Source: Martinezella calliandrae (GTDB taxonomy: Bacteria > Pseudomonadota > Alphaproteobacteria > Rhizobiales > Rhizobiaceae). Taken from it: a DNA stretch of 64,000 bases. Under the pieces are notes generated by a model. That model was given only the letters and a program-made list of their open reading frames with translations, searched no databases and was not told where the DNA came from. A program made the position numbers and the translations under genes. Of this stretch, positions 53,089 to 62,172 are shown in pieces (positions within the stretch are counted from its first letter, which is position 1; every line of letters begins with the position of its first letter). The stretch covers positions 124,001 through 188,000 of the forward strand of contig NZ_JARFYN010000004.1 of assembly GCF_030272695.1 (NCBI RefSeq), read 5' to 3'.

Positions 53089-53820
53089 ATGGGCAGGTTG
53101 GACGGCAAGGTCGCGTTGATTTCCGGCGCGGCGCGCGGAATGGGCGCGGAAGAGGCCCGCCTCTTCGCAGCTGAAGGCGCCAAGGTCGTCTTGGCCGACG
53201 TGATCCATGACCAGGGCCGCAAGCTCGCTCAAGAGATCGGCGGCTTCTACGTGCCGCTCAACGTGGCGAGCGAGGCGGATTGGAGCGACGCCATCGGCGC
53301 CATCGAAAGGAATTTCGGGACCTTGCAGATCCTGGTGAACAACGCAGCTATCCTGCGGCGCGCACCGATCGAGGAATGTTCGCTCGACATGTTCGAAGAG
53401 GTGATCGCGGTCAATCAGGCCGGCGCGTTCCTCGGCGTGAAAGCCGCCGTCAGACTGATGAAGAACACCGGCGGCAGCATCGTCAACATATCGTCCACGG
53501 CCGGTATCCGCGGCCCGGCCAACAATGTCGCCTACGTTGCCTCGAAATTTGCCGTGCGCGGCATGACCAAGGTCGCCGCCAACGAATTCGCCAGATACGG
53601 CATCCGTGTCAATTCCGTGCATCCCGGCCTGATCGAATCGCCGATGATCGACCCGTTTCTCGACCAAACGGCTATCGACGCCTTTGCAGCGCGCCAACTG
53701 ATCAATCGGCTCGGCACTGCGCGCGAAGTCGCGGAAATGGTCCTCTTCCTCGCCTCCGCCTACTCCACCGGCGTGGAGTTCATCTGCGACGGTGGCGTGA
53801 CGACCGGGAACAGGAAGTAG
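53089..53820 (+). CDS. Short-chain dehydrogenase/reductase
   Basis: A classical 243-residue SDR. Motifs: GAARGMGAEEA cofactor loop, NNAAI, ISSTAG active-site Ser, YVASK catalytic pair, VNSVHPGLIESPM. The C-terminus (CDGGVTTGN) is typical of hydroxysteroid or sugar dehydrogenase-type SDRs; substrate unknown. GGGAGG precedes the ATG at 53089. Monocistronic. Confidence 0.92.
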   Translation: MGRLDGKVALISGAARGMGAEEARLFAAEGAKVVLADVIHDQGRKLAQEIGGFYVPLNVASEADWSDAIGAIERNFGTLQILVNNAAILRRAPIEECSLDMFEEVIAVNQAGAFLGVKAAVRLMKNTGGSIVNISSTAGIRGPANNVAYVASKFAVRGMTKVAANEFARYGIRVNSVHPGLIESPMIDPFLDQTAIDAFAARQLINRLGTAREVAEMVLFLASAYSTGVEFICDGGVTTGNRK

Positions 53821-54114
53821 CGATCGATAGCGCTCCAAACGTATCATCGTGCTGTTGTGCGTCAGCGACGGTGCCGCCGGATGGCGACGGCGTCGGGAAG
53901 GAGCGGCAGATCCCCTCGCCGCTCTGGCGAAATCGTCCCCGCATCCTTCCAGGGACCGCATCGCGGCGCCGGCACAACCCTCCATCCGATCGGCGAACGG
54001 GCTACCCAATCGTTGGATGTCTTCCCCCTTTTGGACGAGATGACAAAAGCCTGAGCGGGGATCACATTTTCGTGGAATTCCGTGACACCTCTGTCAATCC
54101 AAAGGAATCCAATC
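53821..54114. other. Intergenic region with no recognised gene
   Basis: About 290 bases between the SDR gene and the cupin/JmjC-like gene. Short frames occur on both strands but none resembles a protein family or has a good start. No RNA or repeat structure recognised. Confidence 0.4.
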
Positions 54115-55071
54115 ATGCCTACAGCAATCGCGACGAAAACGGTTCGCCAGAATAAACGTAGCATCGAGGTGGGACCGAACGCTTTCAGAAATGACTTCAA
54201 TAAAAGGTCATTTCAATTCAGCCATAACTTGGTCGGACATCGACTGTTCTCGCTTCCACGCCTCGCTGAACTTGCGAAATCGTTGCTTGCGGACACGAGC
54301 ACGAGAAGTGTGCGCTGGCAGGCGGGTGGAGCACCGGTGGACGCCGGTTGGGCCGTGCCGTTGCACGACAAGGTGGAAAGCGTCAACGAAGCGATCTCGA
54401 ATCTGGCTGAATCAGGATCGTGGGTGCTGCTCTACAGCGTCCAACGCGACCCTGAATATCGCGCTTTGCTCGATCAGCTCATGACCGAAATCCTGGCCGA
54501 TACCGGCTGCTCGCGCGACGAAGTCACTTGGGAAGATGCCTACATATTCCTGGCCTCGCCCGAAGCCGTAACGCCCTATCACATCGACCATGAAGCGACA
54601 TTTCTGTTCCAGATCCACGGCAACCGCACCGCCAACATATGGGACGCAAACGATCGTTCTGTCTTGCCCGACCAGGAAATCGAGAAATACTACGTCGGCG
54701 ATCTCAACGCGGCTAAATATACGATCGAAAAACAAAGCAAGGCGACGGTCTACGCGCTGACCCAAGGGACCGGCGTCCACCATCCGTCGAAAGCGCCGCA
54801 TGCGTTCAAGAACGGCGATATCTATTCGATCGCACTTGGCATTCATTTCTGTGTGCGCGATTGCGACCGGCAGGCGTCCGTCTATCAGATGAACTATCTC
54901 CTAAGGCGCTGCGGCCTGAAGCCGACATCGCCTGGCAGGTCCCAATGGCGCGACAATTTAAAGACCTCGATCATCGGAATGTTTGCCGACAAGAAACCTA
55001 AGACCAAGCACGATATGCTCCGCTCCGGCTTTAAAAGACTCACCACGCCTTTACGCTTTGTTTTGAAGTAA
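54115..55071 (+). CDS. Cupin/JmjC-like protein, possible 2-oxoglutarate/iron oxygenase
   Basis: A 318-residue protein with a double-stranded beta-helix pattern at about residues 100-250. The motif YHIDHEATFLFQIHG (residues 155-169) gives the HxD pair H156/D158 and a region LFQIxG, and HHPSKAPHAFKNGD (222-235) offers the distal His, as in JmjC/cupin_8 hydroxylases. The final 80 residues are basic and lack a known domain. The start MPTAIATKTV has AAGGA nine bases upstream. Monocistronic; function unknown. Protein or small-molecule hydroxylation is inferred from the fold motif. Confidence 0.7.
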   Translation: MPTAIATKTVRQNKRSIEVGPNAFRNDFNKRSFQFSHNLVGHRLFSLPRLAELAKSLLADTSTRSVRWQAGGAPVDAGWAVPLHDKVESVNEAISNLAESGSWVLLYSVQRDPEYRALLDQLMTEILADTGCSRDEVTWEDAYIFLASPEAVTPYHIDHEATFLFQIHGNRTANIWDANDRSVLPDQEIEKYYVGDLNAAKYTIEKQSKATVYALTQGTGVHHPSKAPHAFKNGDIYSIALGIHFCVRDCDRQASVYQMNYLLRRCGLKPTSPGRSQWRDNLKTSIIGMFADKKPKTKHDMLRSGFKRLTTPLRFVLK

Positions 55072-55196
55072 AGGCAGGAGCGGTCTGGGTGTAAAAAGCG
55101 GCACAACACAACCGAAACGTGTAATTTCATCGATAGGTGGCATCGATGAAAGCGGCGGATTGCTTTTGCTAATATATTGGTTCAATCTTCGTCACT

Positions 55197-55217
55197 GACG
55201 ACGCACCAAGCGTCGTC
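55197..55217 (+). promoter_or_regulatory. Inverted repeat before the PsiF-like gene
   Basis: GACGACGC (55197-55204) and GCGTCGTC (55210-55217) pair around ACCAA, ending ten bases before the GGAGG ribosome-binding site of the PsiF-like gene. It is either a regulatory dyad or a 5' leader hairpin. No Pho box was found nearby. Confidence 0.45.
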
Positions 55218-55238
55218 GCACCCAGCGGAGGAATGACC

Positions 55239-55505
55239 ATGAGGATTGTTGCAATATTCGCTGCTACGGCGGTTGTCGCTCTCATCGGCACCAGCGCCAT
55301 GGCCCAAACGACTCCATCGACTACCACAACCACGCCGATGGCCACCACGAAAACGCCCACAACCGCGGCCAAGCCAAAGATGGCAACAACTGCGCAAACG
55401 GACATTTCGAAGGCCTGTTCGGCGCAGGCCGACGCAAAGGGGCTTCATGGCAAGGAACGCTCCAAATTCCGCGCCCAGTGCAAAAAGAGCGGAGGCAAGA
55501 TGTAA
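55239..55505 (+). CDS. PsiF-like exported protein
   Basis: An 88-residue secreted protein. The signal peptide MRIVAIFAATAVVALIGTSAMA (residues 1-22) is followed by a Thr/Pro-rich linker and one PsiF repeat near the C-terminus (ISKACSAQADAKGLHGKERS, KFRAQCKKSGGKM), with the conserved Cys pair and K-x-L-x-G-K-E-R-x-x-F pattern. PsiF of E. coli is phosphate-starvation induced and of unknown function. GGAGG stands seven bases before ATG at 55239; an ATG six bases earlier is too close to the site. Monocistronic. Confidence 0.82.
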   Translation: MRIVAIFAATAVVALIGTSAMAQTTPSTTTTTPMATTKTPTTAAKPKMATTAQTDISKACSAQADAKGLHGKERSKFRAQCKKSGGKM

Positions 55506-55587
55506 GCAGGTCGAGCCCGGCCCTGCCGTTGTTTTGGCGGCATACATCTAAAATATATTACGCATCGTTGTCGCCGGCAACCTATGA

Positions 55588-55607
55588 GCGCCTGCCTCAG
55601 CAGGCGC
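55588..55607 (+). terminator. GC-rich hairpin after the PsiF-like gene
   Basis: GCGCCTGC and GCAGGCGC pair around the tetraloop CTCA, about 80 bases after the PsiF-like stop. No T-run follows, so it may be a stabilising or weakly terminating hairpin. Confidence 0.5.
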
Positions 55608-55662
55608 GACAGCTATACGATGAGCGGTATCTACACTCTCCAGCGGCCCAGCGAGGTGCCCA

Positions 55663-56475
55663 ATGAACACGGATTCGGCTCGTTTCGTCGGTGATATTCC
55701 GCAGCACTATGACACCGGCATGGGGCCGATCATCTTTGCCGACTATGCGGCAGACACGGCACGGCGCGCTGCTGCGTTCAGGCCCGGGCGGGTTCTTGAG
55801 ATTGCCGCCGGCACCGGAATCGTCACGCGCCGTCTGCGCGATGCTTTACCCTCTGGAGTGTCCCTGACAGCCACCGACTTCAACGCACCGATGCTGGAGA
55901 TTGCCCGCAAGAAATTCGGTTCCGCCGATCAGATCGACTTCCAAACCGCCGACGCCACGCAACTGCCTTTTGCCGCCGACAGTTTCGATGCGATCGTGTG
56001 CCAATTCGGCCTGATGTTCTTTCCCGATAAGGACAAAGCCCATCGCGAAGCGCATCGCGTCCTTTCCCCCGGCGGTGCCTATCTGCTCAGCGTCTGGGAT
56101 CGGATGGACTACAATCCGTATTCCCTCATCGCCCACGAGGTCGTCGGACGTCTTTTCCCCGCCGATCCGCCACAGTTCTACACCGTGCCATTTTCTTGTG
56201 CCCCAATTGACCCGATCAAGGAATCTCTCATCGATGCCGGCTTCTCCGACATCACGATTTCAGTCCTGAGATTGGAAAAGGAAATCTACGACACCGCAGC
56301 CTTTGCCCGCGGCCTCGTCTACGGCAATCCAGCTGCGGAACAGATCCGCTCGCGACAGGGCGCGCAACCCCAACAGGTCTTTGAGGCGATCTTGCAGGAG
56401 ATTCGGCGGGCATTCGGCGACAAGCCGGCACGCATGCCTCTTCAGGCAATTATTTTCTCGGCGCGGAAATTGTGA
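55663..56475 (+). CDS. Class I SAM-dependent methyltransferase
   Basis: A 270-residue methyltransferase of the UbiE/MenG-like (methyltransf_11) type. Motif I is VLEIAAGTGIVTRRL, motif post-I LTATDFNAPML, motif II ATQLPFAADSFDAIVCQFG and motif III AHRVLSPGGAYLLSVWD. N-terminal IPQHYDTGMGPIIFADYA is usual in this group. Small-molecule substrate unknown. The start at 55663 has AGGTG upstream. Separate from the acetyltransferase gene by about 130 bases. Confidence 0.9.
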   Translation: MNTDSARFVGDIPQHYDTGMGPIIFADYAADTARRAAAFRPGRVLEIAAGTGIVTRRLRDALPSGVSLTATDFNAPMLEIARKKFGSADQIDFQTADATQLPFAADSFDAIVCQFGLMFFPDKDKAHREAHRVLSPGGAYLLSVWDRMDYNPYSLIAHEVVGRLFPADPPQFYTVPFSCAPIDPIKESLIDAGFSDITISVLRLEKEIYDTAAFARGLVYGNPAAEQIRSRQGAQPQQVFEAILQEIRRAFGDKPARMPLQAIIFSARKL

Positions 56476-56605
56476 TTTGGGCCGTGGAGCCTGGCGGCTG
56501 CGCCGAAAGTGGTAGCGGCGTTGCCCGAGTCCGCGGTCACTGGAACTGGCATGCTTGGCGTTACGGCTCGCATTTTCTCCCGTAAACCATTGTCGGAGTT
56601 ATCCA

Positions 56606-57508
56606 ATGTCACTTGTCTACAGACGTGCTCGGGCGGACGATTTGGCCTCGACCGATACTTTGGTGGTTGCCACCATCAATGATCTTACCGTTCGGCACGG
56701 ATTCGGCCCGATGGCGGCGGCAAGCCCTCCCAACTTTCAGCTGTTTTCGCTCAACGACGACCCTGATGGCCTATGGATCGCTGAGGACGATGGGGACATT
56801 CTCGGCTTTGCTTGGAGCTGGGTTTGCGGGGATATCTGGTTCCTCGCCCAGTTGTTCGTCGATCCCGCCCGACAGGGCCAGGGTATCGGGAATGAGCTAT
56901 TGGAACGAGCCATGGAGCACGCCCGGAAATCAGGAGCGGCTCACAGGGCACTTATTACCTTCACCTTCAACCGCGTCTCGCAGGGCCTTTACATGCGGCA
57001 TGGCCTCTTTCCCAAGACGCCGATTTACCTTTTCAGTGCGACGCGCGAACGGGTGTTGCAGGAGCTGCCAGCGCCGCGACTACAGACCATCGCGATCGAC
57101 GACAGCGCCGCAACCACGCAAGAGCTTGTCGAAATCGACTCCCAAGCCATAGGCGCTTCGCGTAAGAAGCATCACCGCTACTTGCTCGAAGACCAGGCGA
57201 CCACTGCGGTACTGCTCTGCGCCGGCAGCGACTGTGTCGGCTACGGCTATGTCAGCTCCAGCGGACACATCGGCCCGCTGGCGGTCAAGCGGCCTGACCT
57301 TCTTCGCGATGCCTTCGCGACGGCGTTGAAGCTGGCGGCAGATCGGTCGGCCGGGAAGGTATCGGCGTTCCTGCCAGGCACTTGCGACCGCGCTTTGAGC
57401 CTTGCCGTCCAGCAGGGCATGCGGATCACCTTTCCGATGCTGTTGATGGCAACGCCCGGCTACGGCGACTGGGCTCAGTATCTGCCGCGAAATCCAGGTT
57501 TTATGTAA
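56606..57508 (+). CDS. GNAT-family acetyltransferase
   Basis: A 300-residue protein with an N-terminal GNAT domain (about residues 1-140): LGFAWSWVCGDIWFLAQLFV and ARQGQGIGNELLERAMEHAR, the acetyl-CoA pyrophosphate loop Q/RxxGxG/A. The C-terminal half continues with a second GNAT-like fold region lacking that loop (GYGYVSSSGHIGPLAV, FLPGTCDRALSLAVQQG), so it may be a tandem GNAT with one active site. CGGAG precedes ATG at 56606. Substrate unknown. Confidence 0.82.
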   Translation: MSLVYRRARADDLASTDTLVVATINDLTVRHGFGPMAAASPPNFQLFSLNDDPDGLWIAEDDGDILGFAWSWVCGDIWFLAQLFVDPARQGQGIGNELLERAMEHARKSGAAHRALITFTFNRVSQGLYMRHGLFPKTPIYLFSATRERVLQELPAPRLQTIAIDDSAATTQELVEIDSQAIGASRKKHHRYLLEDQATTAVLLCAGSDCVGYGYVSSSGHIGPLAVKRPDLLRDAFATALKLAADRSAGKVSAFLPGTCDRALSLAVQQGMRITFPMLLMATPGYGDWAQYLPRNPGFM

Positions 57509-57531
57509 TCGGTCGTCTGCCGGTGACGAGA

Positions 57532-57554
57532 CGAGATCCGAAGGCGGGATCTCG
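57532..57554. terminator. Hairpin downstream of the GNAT gene
   Basis: CGAGATCC and GGATCTCG pair around GAAGGCG, 24 bases after the acetyltransferase stop. It probably terminates that gene and resembles palindromes seen elsewhere between rhizobial genes. Confidence 0.55.
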
Positions 57555-57710
57555 CTTCCCAGCCTTTGGCTCCCGTTCGGATGACGAAGGAGGTCACGGC
57601 GAAAGACCAGGAAGCCGGCATCACAGGATCGAAGGCCGTTCTCGCAGATGCCGCCTTACGGGGCTCCGTCAAAAACCCGCCTGCAACTGTCTCTGTTTTT
57701 TTGGAAAGAA

Positions 57711-57787
57711 TGGCGCACCCGAAGAGATTCGAACTCCTGACCCCCAGATTCGTAGTCTGGTGCTCTATCCAGCTGAGCTACGGGTGC
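57711..57787 (-). tRNA. tRNA-Arg (anticodon ACG)
   Basis: On the minus strand a complete cloverleaf folds: acceptor GCACCCG/CGGGTGC, D-arm GCTC with AGCTGGAT loop, anticodon stem CCAGA/TCTGG with loop CTACGAA (ACG, deaminated to ICG for CGN codons), T-arm AGGAG/CTCTT (with G-T pairs) and loop TTCGAAT, discriminator G and encoded CCA. Confidence 0.95.
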
Positions 57788-57824
57788 GTGGCCGAAACGG
57801 AAGAAACCGTTGGCGTGGGCGGTT

Positions 57825-57852
57825 CTCTAAAGCGTCCCTCCGGGGAATGCAA
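57825..57852 (-). promoter_or_regulatory. Candidate promoter of tRNA-Arg
   Basis: On the minus strand TTGCAT and TTAGAG are spaced by 16 bases, about 38 bases before the tRNA. Only partial match to the -10 consensus, so tentative. Confidence 0.35.
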
Positions 57853-57912
57853 GTGGATTTGTAAAAAAGATCACGATTTTTGCAAACACTATCGCGAAGA
57901 GGCTGAAAACTC

Positions 57913-59427
57913 TCAGTTTTCGTGGAGGCTGCGACTGCGGTAATCGTCGAGCGAGACCGGACGGTCAGGAATTTCGATGCGGAATTGGGTGCCGGCGGCG
58001 GGTTTTTCCACCAGCGCAATGGTGCCGCCATGGGCAAGCACCAGCTCGCGGGCGATCGCCAAACCCAAGCCGGTGCCGCCGGAGCGGGTGGAGCCACGAA
58101 AGGCGGTGAAGAGGTTTTCCCGCGCCTTCTGCGGCATGCCCGGGCCGGTATCATCGACGGTGATGCTGACGACGCTGCCGATGCGGCGCGCCGAAACCGT
58201 GATACGGCGGATGCTGTCGGGCGCGGTCTCGCCGAAAGCGACCAGCGCCTGATAAGCGTTGCGGCAGAGATTGTGGATGATGCGGAACAATTGCTCCCCA
58301 TCGGCGTCGACCTCCAGGTCGGGACTCATCTGCACGAAGAATTCGATGCCGCTTTCGGGATCGATCGCCAGGATATCGCGGACTTCGTCGATCAGCTCAA
58401 GCAAATGTATCCGGCGGCGGCGCGGCGCGGATTCGGTGGTCTGGCCGAAAGACAGGACCTCGGTCGTATAGCCGACGGCTCGATCGATGGTGCGCAGAAG
58501 CTTTGGTGCGAAACGCTTGACCATCGGATCATCAACATCGACCAGGCGGTCGGACATGAGTTGCGCGGCCGAAAGGATGTTGCGCATGTCGTGGTTGATC
58601 TTCGACACGGCCAGACCGAGAGCGGCGAGGTTCTTCTGCTGCTTCAGCGTCTTCTGCAACTGCGACTGCATGGAGGCAAGATGGTGCCCAGCCACGGCCA
58701 ACTCGTCGCGCCCCTCGTCCGGCACCAAAACACGGCTGGGGTCTTCCGGATCATCGGAATAGGCCTGCATGCTGTCGGTCAGCCGACGGATGGGGCGAAT
58801 CATCATGCGATTGATGGCGAAGAAGATTAGGGTCGCGGTGAAGAGCGAGATCAGGATCGAGACGAAAAAGACGCTGGCTGAATAGGCAAGCATGGCGCTA
58901 CGCAACCGAGTGTCCTTCAACACAACCTCGATGCCTGTGTTGGCATCGCCACCGACCGGGCCGAAGACGCGGATGATGCGATTGCCGCCAAACAACAGCG
59001 TGTCCAGCGCATCGCGGATCGCCGTCAGCTGCGAAACATCGGTCAGATCATATTGTTCATCGACGGAGGCCGGCATCTCGGCTGTCGCCAGCAGACGCGA
59101 CGTGCCTTCCTTGCGCAACACGATGGCGCGCGTGCCTGTCGCCATCAACGTCTCCTTCTGAAGAGCGCGCGGCAACTCGACCGGCTGCAAGGCGTCGATG
59201 ACGATTGCCGCGGCGGCGGCGGTGTTCAGCCGGTCTTGCAACCAGCGCAACCGCATGTTGGCAACGGAAGGAACGAAGATCAGCACTTCGGCGAGCAGGA
59301 TGAAAATGACGGTAAGCATCAGAAGCTTGCCGGAAAGGCCACCGAAAATGCCGGTGGGGCGGTAGAAACGCAGGTGCGTCCGAGCCTCGGCCTTGCCGCC
59401 TTCGTTCCTGTCTTGCTCACTATCCAT
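57913..59427 (-). CDS. Membrane sensor histidine kinase with HAMP domain
   Basis: A 504-residue kinase. Two membrane spans (LLMLTVIFILLAEVLIFV near residue 35 and AYSASVFFVSILISLFTATLIFF near 185) enclose an extracytoplasmic sensor domain of about 130 residues. A HAMP segment follows (MMIRPIRRLTDSMQAYSDDP), then the phosphorylated His in KINHDMRNILSAAQLMSDRL, an N-box HNLCRNAYQAL, VDDTGPGMP and GGTGLGLAIARELV. The start MDSEQDRNEGG is preferred over an upstream in-frame start at 59523. No cognate response regulator gene is adjacent, so it is an orphan kinase here. Convergent with nothing; it ends 126 bases before tRNA-Arg. Confidence 0.9.
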   Translation of the reverse strand: MDSEQDRNEGGKAEARTHLRFYRPTGIFGGLSGKLLMLTVIFILLAEVLIFVPSVANMRLRWLQDRLNTAAAAAIVIDALQPVELPRALQKETLMATGTRAIVLRKEGTSRLLATAEMPASVDEQYDLTDVSQLTAIRDALDTLLFGGNRIIRVFGPVGGDANTGIEVVLKDTRLRSAMLAYSASVFFVSILISLFTATLIFFAINRMMIRPIRRLTDSMQAYSDDPEDPSRVLVPDEGRDELAVAGHHLASMQSQLQKTLKQQKNLAALGLAVSKINHDMRNILSAAQLMSDRLVDVDDPMVKRFAPKLLRTIDRAVGYTTEVLSFGQTTESAPRRRRIHLLELIDEVRDILAIDPESGIEFFVQMSPDLEVDADGEQLFRIIHNLCRNAYQALVAFGETAPDSIRRITVSARRIGSVVSITVDDTGPGMPQKARENLFTAFRGSTRSGGTGLGLAIARELVLAHGGTIALVEKPAAGTQFRIEIPDRPVSLDDYRSRSLHEN

Positions 59428-59594
59428 TTCGGCTGTCCCGCTTTGTTGCAAAGCGATCTGATGGCGACATATCGAACGTAGATAATAAGAGATTGTGACG
59501 GTTTTTCCAATTGCCCCTGTCACAATAGGGCTGATAGGTCATGCGCCAATGGCGGGAAAGGCGCGTCGGGCGCCTTTCCCGCCGTCCGGCCGGA

Positions 59595-61595
59595 TCAGAA
59601 TTCCTCCCAACTCTGCGCCGCCGCAGCACCGCCGCCCGTAAAGGCGCCAGCGACCTTGCCGATCATTCGGCGCGCCGGCGAAGCCACGGGACGATGGGTT
59701 TCGGTGCGTGCCGGCATCGGGGCGGATGCCGCCGCTCCGGTGTCGACCTTGAAGCGGGCGACGAGACGAACGAGACCGTCGGCTTCGGCCGAGAGGCGAT
59801 GTGTGGCGGCGGAGGTTTCCTCGACCATGGCGGCGTTGCGCTGCGTCACCTCGTCCATCTGGTTGACGGCTTTATTGACCTCGCTGAGGCCGGTCGACTG
59901 TTCGCGGGCGGCCGTCGCGATCGAATGGATATGATCGTTGATCTTCAGCACGCGCGCCTCGATCGCCGCCAGCGCCTCGCCGGTTGCCTGCACCAGCTTG
60001 ACGCCGACCTGTACCTGATCGCCGGATTTGCCGATCAGCGCCTTAATGTCCTTGGCGGCGGTCGCGGAACGCTGCGCCAGTTCGCGCACTTCCTGGGCGA
60101 CGACGGCAAAGCCCTTGCCCGCCTCGCCCGCACGGGCCGCCTCGACCCCGGCATTCAATGCCAGCAGGTTGGTCTGGAAGGCGATCTCGTCGATGACGCC
60201 GATGATCTGACTGATCTCTCCCGAAGCTTGCTCGATGCGGCCCATGGCGTCGACGGCATTGCGAACCACCGTGCCGGAGCGAGCAGCATTTTCCTTAGCT
60301 TCCGTCACCATGACGCTCGCCTCCTGCGCGCGCTCGGTCGAGCTTTGCACGACGGCGGTGATCTGATCGAGCGCCGCCGAGGTCTCTTCCAGGGCAGCAG
60401 CCTGCTGCTCTGTACGCTTCGAGAGGTCGTCGCTGGCGTGACGCAGCTCGTAGGTGTTCGAGTTGATCGAACCGGTCGTCTCGCGGACCTCGCGCATGGT
60501 GCTCTTGAGGGTCGCAAGGGTCGCGTTGACGTTCTGCTGCAATTCGGCGAAGGCGCCCTGGAACTCGCCGCGCATGGTCTGGGTCAGATCGCCCTCAGCA
60601 AGGCTTGCTATAACGCGACGAACCTCGCCGACGCCGGTATCGACGCTCGCAAGCAGTTCGTTGATGTTGCCGGCGAAGCGATTGAGGTTGACGTCGCCAT
60701 AATCCTTGTCGATGCGGCGGCTGAAATCGCCGGAAGCGGCGGCGGCAACGACGCGCGACATGCTGGACTGCAGGTCATCGCTCTTGGCGCGCATCGCCGT
60801 TTCCTCGGCATTCATGCGGCGGACAGCATTGCCGTTCTGCTTGAAGACATCGACGGCCGCCGCCATCTCGCCGATTTCGTCGGCTCGCCCGGCAAAGGGA
60901 ACCTCGATATCGAAGTTGCCGTCGGCCACCCGCTTGATCGTCTCCGTCACCTTGCGGATCGGCCGGCTCAGATGCGCGGTACCGATATAGATGCCAAGGC
61001 CGACGCCGGCACCGATACCGACCACCATGATGCCGAGCACGGCCCACATGATGGTTTGCCGAAAAGCCGTGATTTCGGTATCGACAGCGGCAAGTGCTGC
61101 CTTGTCGGCCTGGACGACGGCATCGATCTCAGTCTGGAAGGCCTTTCGATTGGCGCGGTTGGCGTCGTTGTTGCCTTGCTTGTTGGCGGCGTCCGGACCG
61201 TCTGTTATGCCGAGGCGTGCGGTCTCGGTCCGGAATGTGTGGAAATCCCGCGCTCGGTCCTGCAATTTGGCGAATTCGGCTTTCTGCGCTTCGGGGACAG
61301 ATGGCGACCAGGTGGCGAGCACCTTGTCGATTTCGTCGAGGTCACTCATCAACCCATCGGCGAAGCTCTTGGCATCCTTGGCGGAACCGGAGGCATAAAT
61401 GCCGCGTGATTCCATCACGACCGCGGTCACGTAGCGGTTCAGACGCTCGCCCATGTAGGCGCGGCTCGCCGCCAGCTCATAGGCCTGGAGCTGCCGGTCA
61501 TATTGATTGACCGCATAAAGAGCGGTAGCGCCGATCAAAAGCGCTGCACCGGCCATCACGGACACGAGCAGATTGATTTTACCACGAATTTTCAA
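59595..61595 (-). CDS. Methyl-accepting chemotaxis protein with C-terminal CheR-type tether
   Basis: A 666-residue chemoreceptor. Span 1 (residues about 8-30) precedes a periplasmic domain with a four-helix character; span 2 (about 180-202) is followed by HAMP (RPIRKVTETIKRVADGNFDI), an additional HAMP-like segment (SGDFSRRIDKDYGDVNLNRF) and the signalling domain with the hairpin tip EIAFQTNLLALNAGVEAARA. The C-terminus is SWEEF, the pentapeptide class that tethers methyltransferase and deamidase. The start appears to be TTG at 61595, with AGGGGG seven bases upstream, giving MKIRGKINLLVSVMAG. Ligand unknown. Confidence 0.9.
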   Translation of the reverse strand: MKIRGKINLLVSVMAGAALLIGATALYAVNQYDRQLQAYELAASRAYMGERLNRYVTAVVMESRGIYASGSAKDAKSFADGLMSDLDEIDKVLATWSPSVPEAQKAEFAKLQDRARDFHTFRTETARLGITDGPDAANKQGNNDANRANRKAFQTEIDAVVQADKAALAAVDTEITAFRQTIMWAVLGIMVVGIGAGVGLGIYIGTAHLSRPIRKVTETIKRVADGNFDIEVPFAGRADEIGEMAAAVDVFKQNGNAVRRMNAEETAMRAKSDDLQSSMSRVVAAAASGDFSRRIDKDYGDVNLNRFAGNINELLASVDTGVGEVRRVIASLAEGDLTQTMRGEFQGAFAELQQNVNATLATLKSTMREVRETTGSINSNTYELRHASDDLSKRTEQQAAALEETSAALDQITAVVQSSTERAQEASVMVTEAKENAARSGTVVRNAVDAMGRIEQASGEISQIIGVIDEIAFQTNLLALNAGVEAARAGEAGKGFAVVAQEVRELAQRSATAAKDIKALIGKSGDQVQVGVKLVQATGEALAAIEARVLKINDHIHSIATAAREQSTGLSEVNKAVNQMDEVTQRNAAMVEETSAATHRLSAEADGLVRLVARFKVDTGAAASAPMPARTETHRPVASPARRMIGKVAGAFTGGGAAAAQSWEEF

Positions 61596-62029
61596 GGATG
61601 TGCCCCCTAGCAACGGAAGACCTTCAGAAAGCCAGGGTTTCCCGGCATATCCTTAGATATCGATTAAAATCATTAATGTTATCTTGCGCTATTTCGAATA
61701 TAAATTCAGAAGCACTTTCGCTAATCCGGCGGCCGCGAACGATAGTCTTTCCTAATCTTATACATTAATAACATTTCCAATTGATCGAGGCGCCTGAGAC
61801 AGGCATGGCCGTGACGCATCGGCAGAGCAACGATCATTTTGGGGAGGCGCAGGGTTCCAGGAATCTTTGGCAAGCATAATTGACTTCCCGGGGCTTGATC
61901 CTTATAAGCCCGCGCACGTCCGGCCATGGAGCCTGCCTTTGCGGGCCAAGTCCGTTCGCCATAATCAACAACGCTCCTTGCTTTTAAAGCAAAGCTCAAG
62001 AAGGGCCGCACTCCGCGGTGTTTAAATAA
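61596..62029. other. Divergent intergenic region, chemoreceptor to rpmH
   Basis: About 430 bases without a gene. It contains the rpmH promoter at 61879-61907 and an AT-rich segment (about 61640-61790) that must hold the chemoreceptor promoter on the minus strand. No other RNA or repeat was recognised. Confidence 0.5.
61879..61907 (+). promoter_or_regulatory. Promoter of the rpmH-rnpA-yidC operon
   Basis: TTGACT at 61879-61884 and TATAAG at 61902-61907 are spaced by 17 bases, a good sigma-70 match. It is about 120 bases before the rpmH ATG, with no competing match closer. Confidence 0.7.
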
Positions 62030-62164
62030 ATGAAGCGTACCTATCAACCATCCAAGCTTGTCCGCAAGCGTCGTCACGGTTTCCGTGCGCGCATGGCCAC
62101 CAAGGGCGGTCGCGCGGTTCTTGCCGCTCGCCGTAACCGCGGTCGCAAGCGTCTTTCGGCCTAA
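62030..62164 (+). CDS. rpmH: Ribosomal protein L34
   Basis: A 44-residue basic protein of the large ribosomal subunit, [20 protein letters not shown] then [20 protein letters not shown] and RLSA. The sequence is unmistakable. Its lysine/arginine content is typical. It is first in the rpmH-rnpA-yidC order common to bacteria. No strong Shine-Dalgarno site is seen; TTTAAATAA precedes the ATG. Confidence 0.98.
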   Translation: MKRTYQPSKLVRKRRHGFRARMATKGGRAVLAARRNRGRKRLSA

Positions 62165-62172
62165 GAGCCGGA

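Noticed and set aside
55478..55666. 62-codon frame between the PsiF-like and methyltransferase genes
   Set aside because: It overlaps the PsiF-like stop and the hairpin, with no good start signal.
59541..61409. Long plus-strand reading frame of 622 codons opposite the chemoreceptor
   Set aside because: It is antisense to a clear chemoreceptor gene; the translation has no family pattern and arises from codon bias on the opposite strand.
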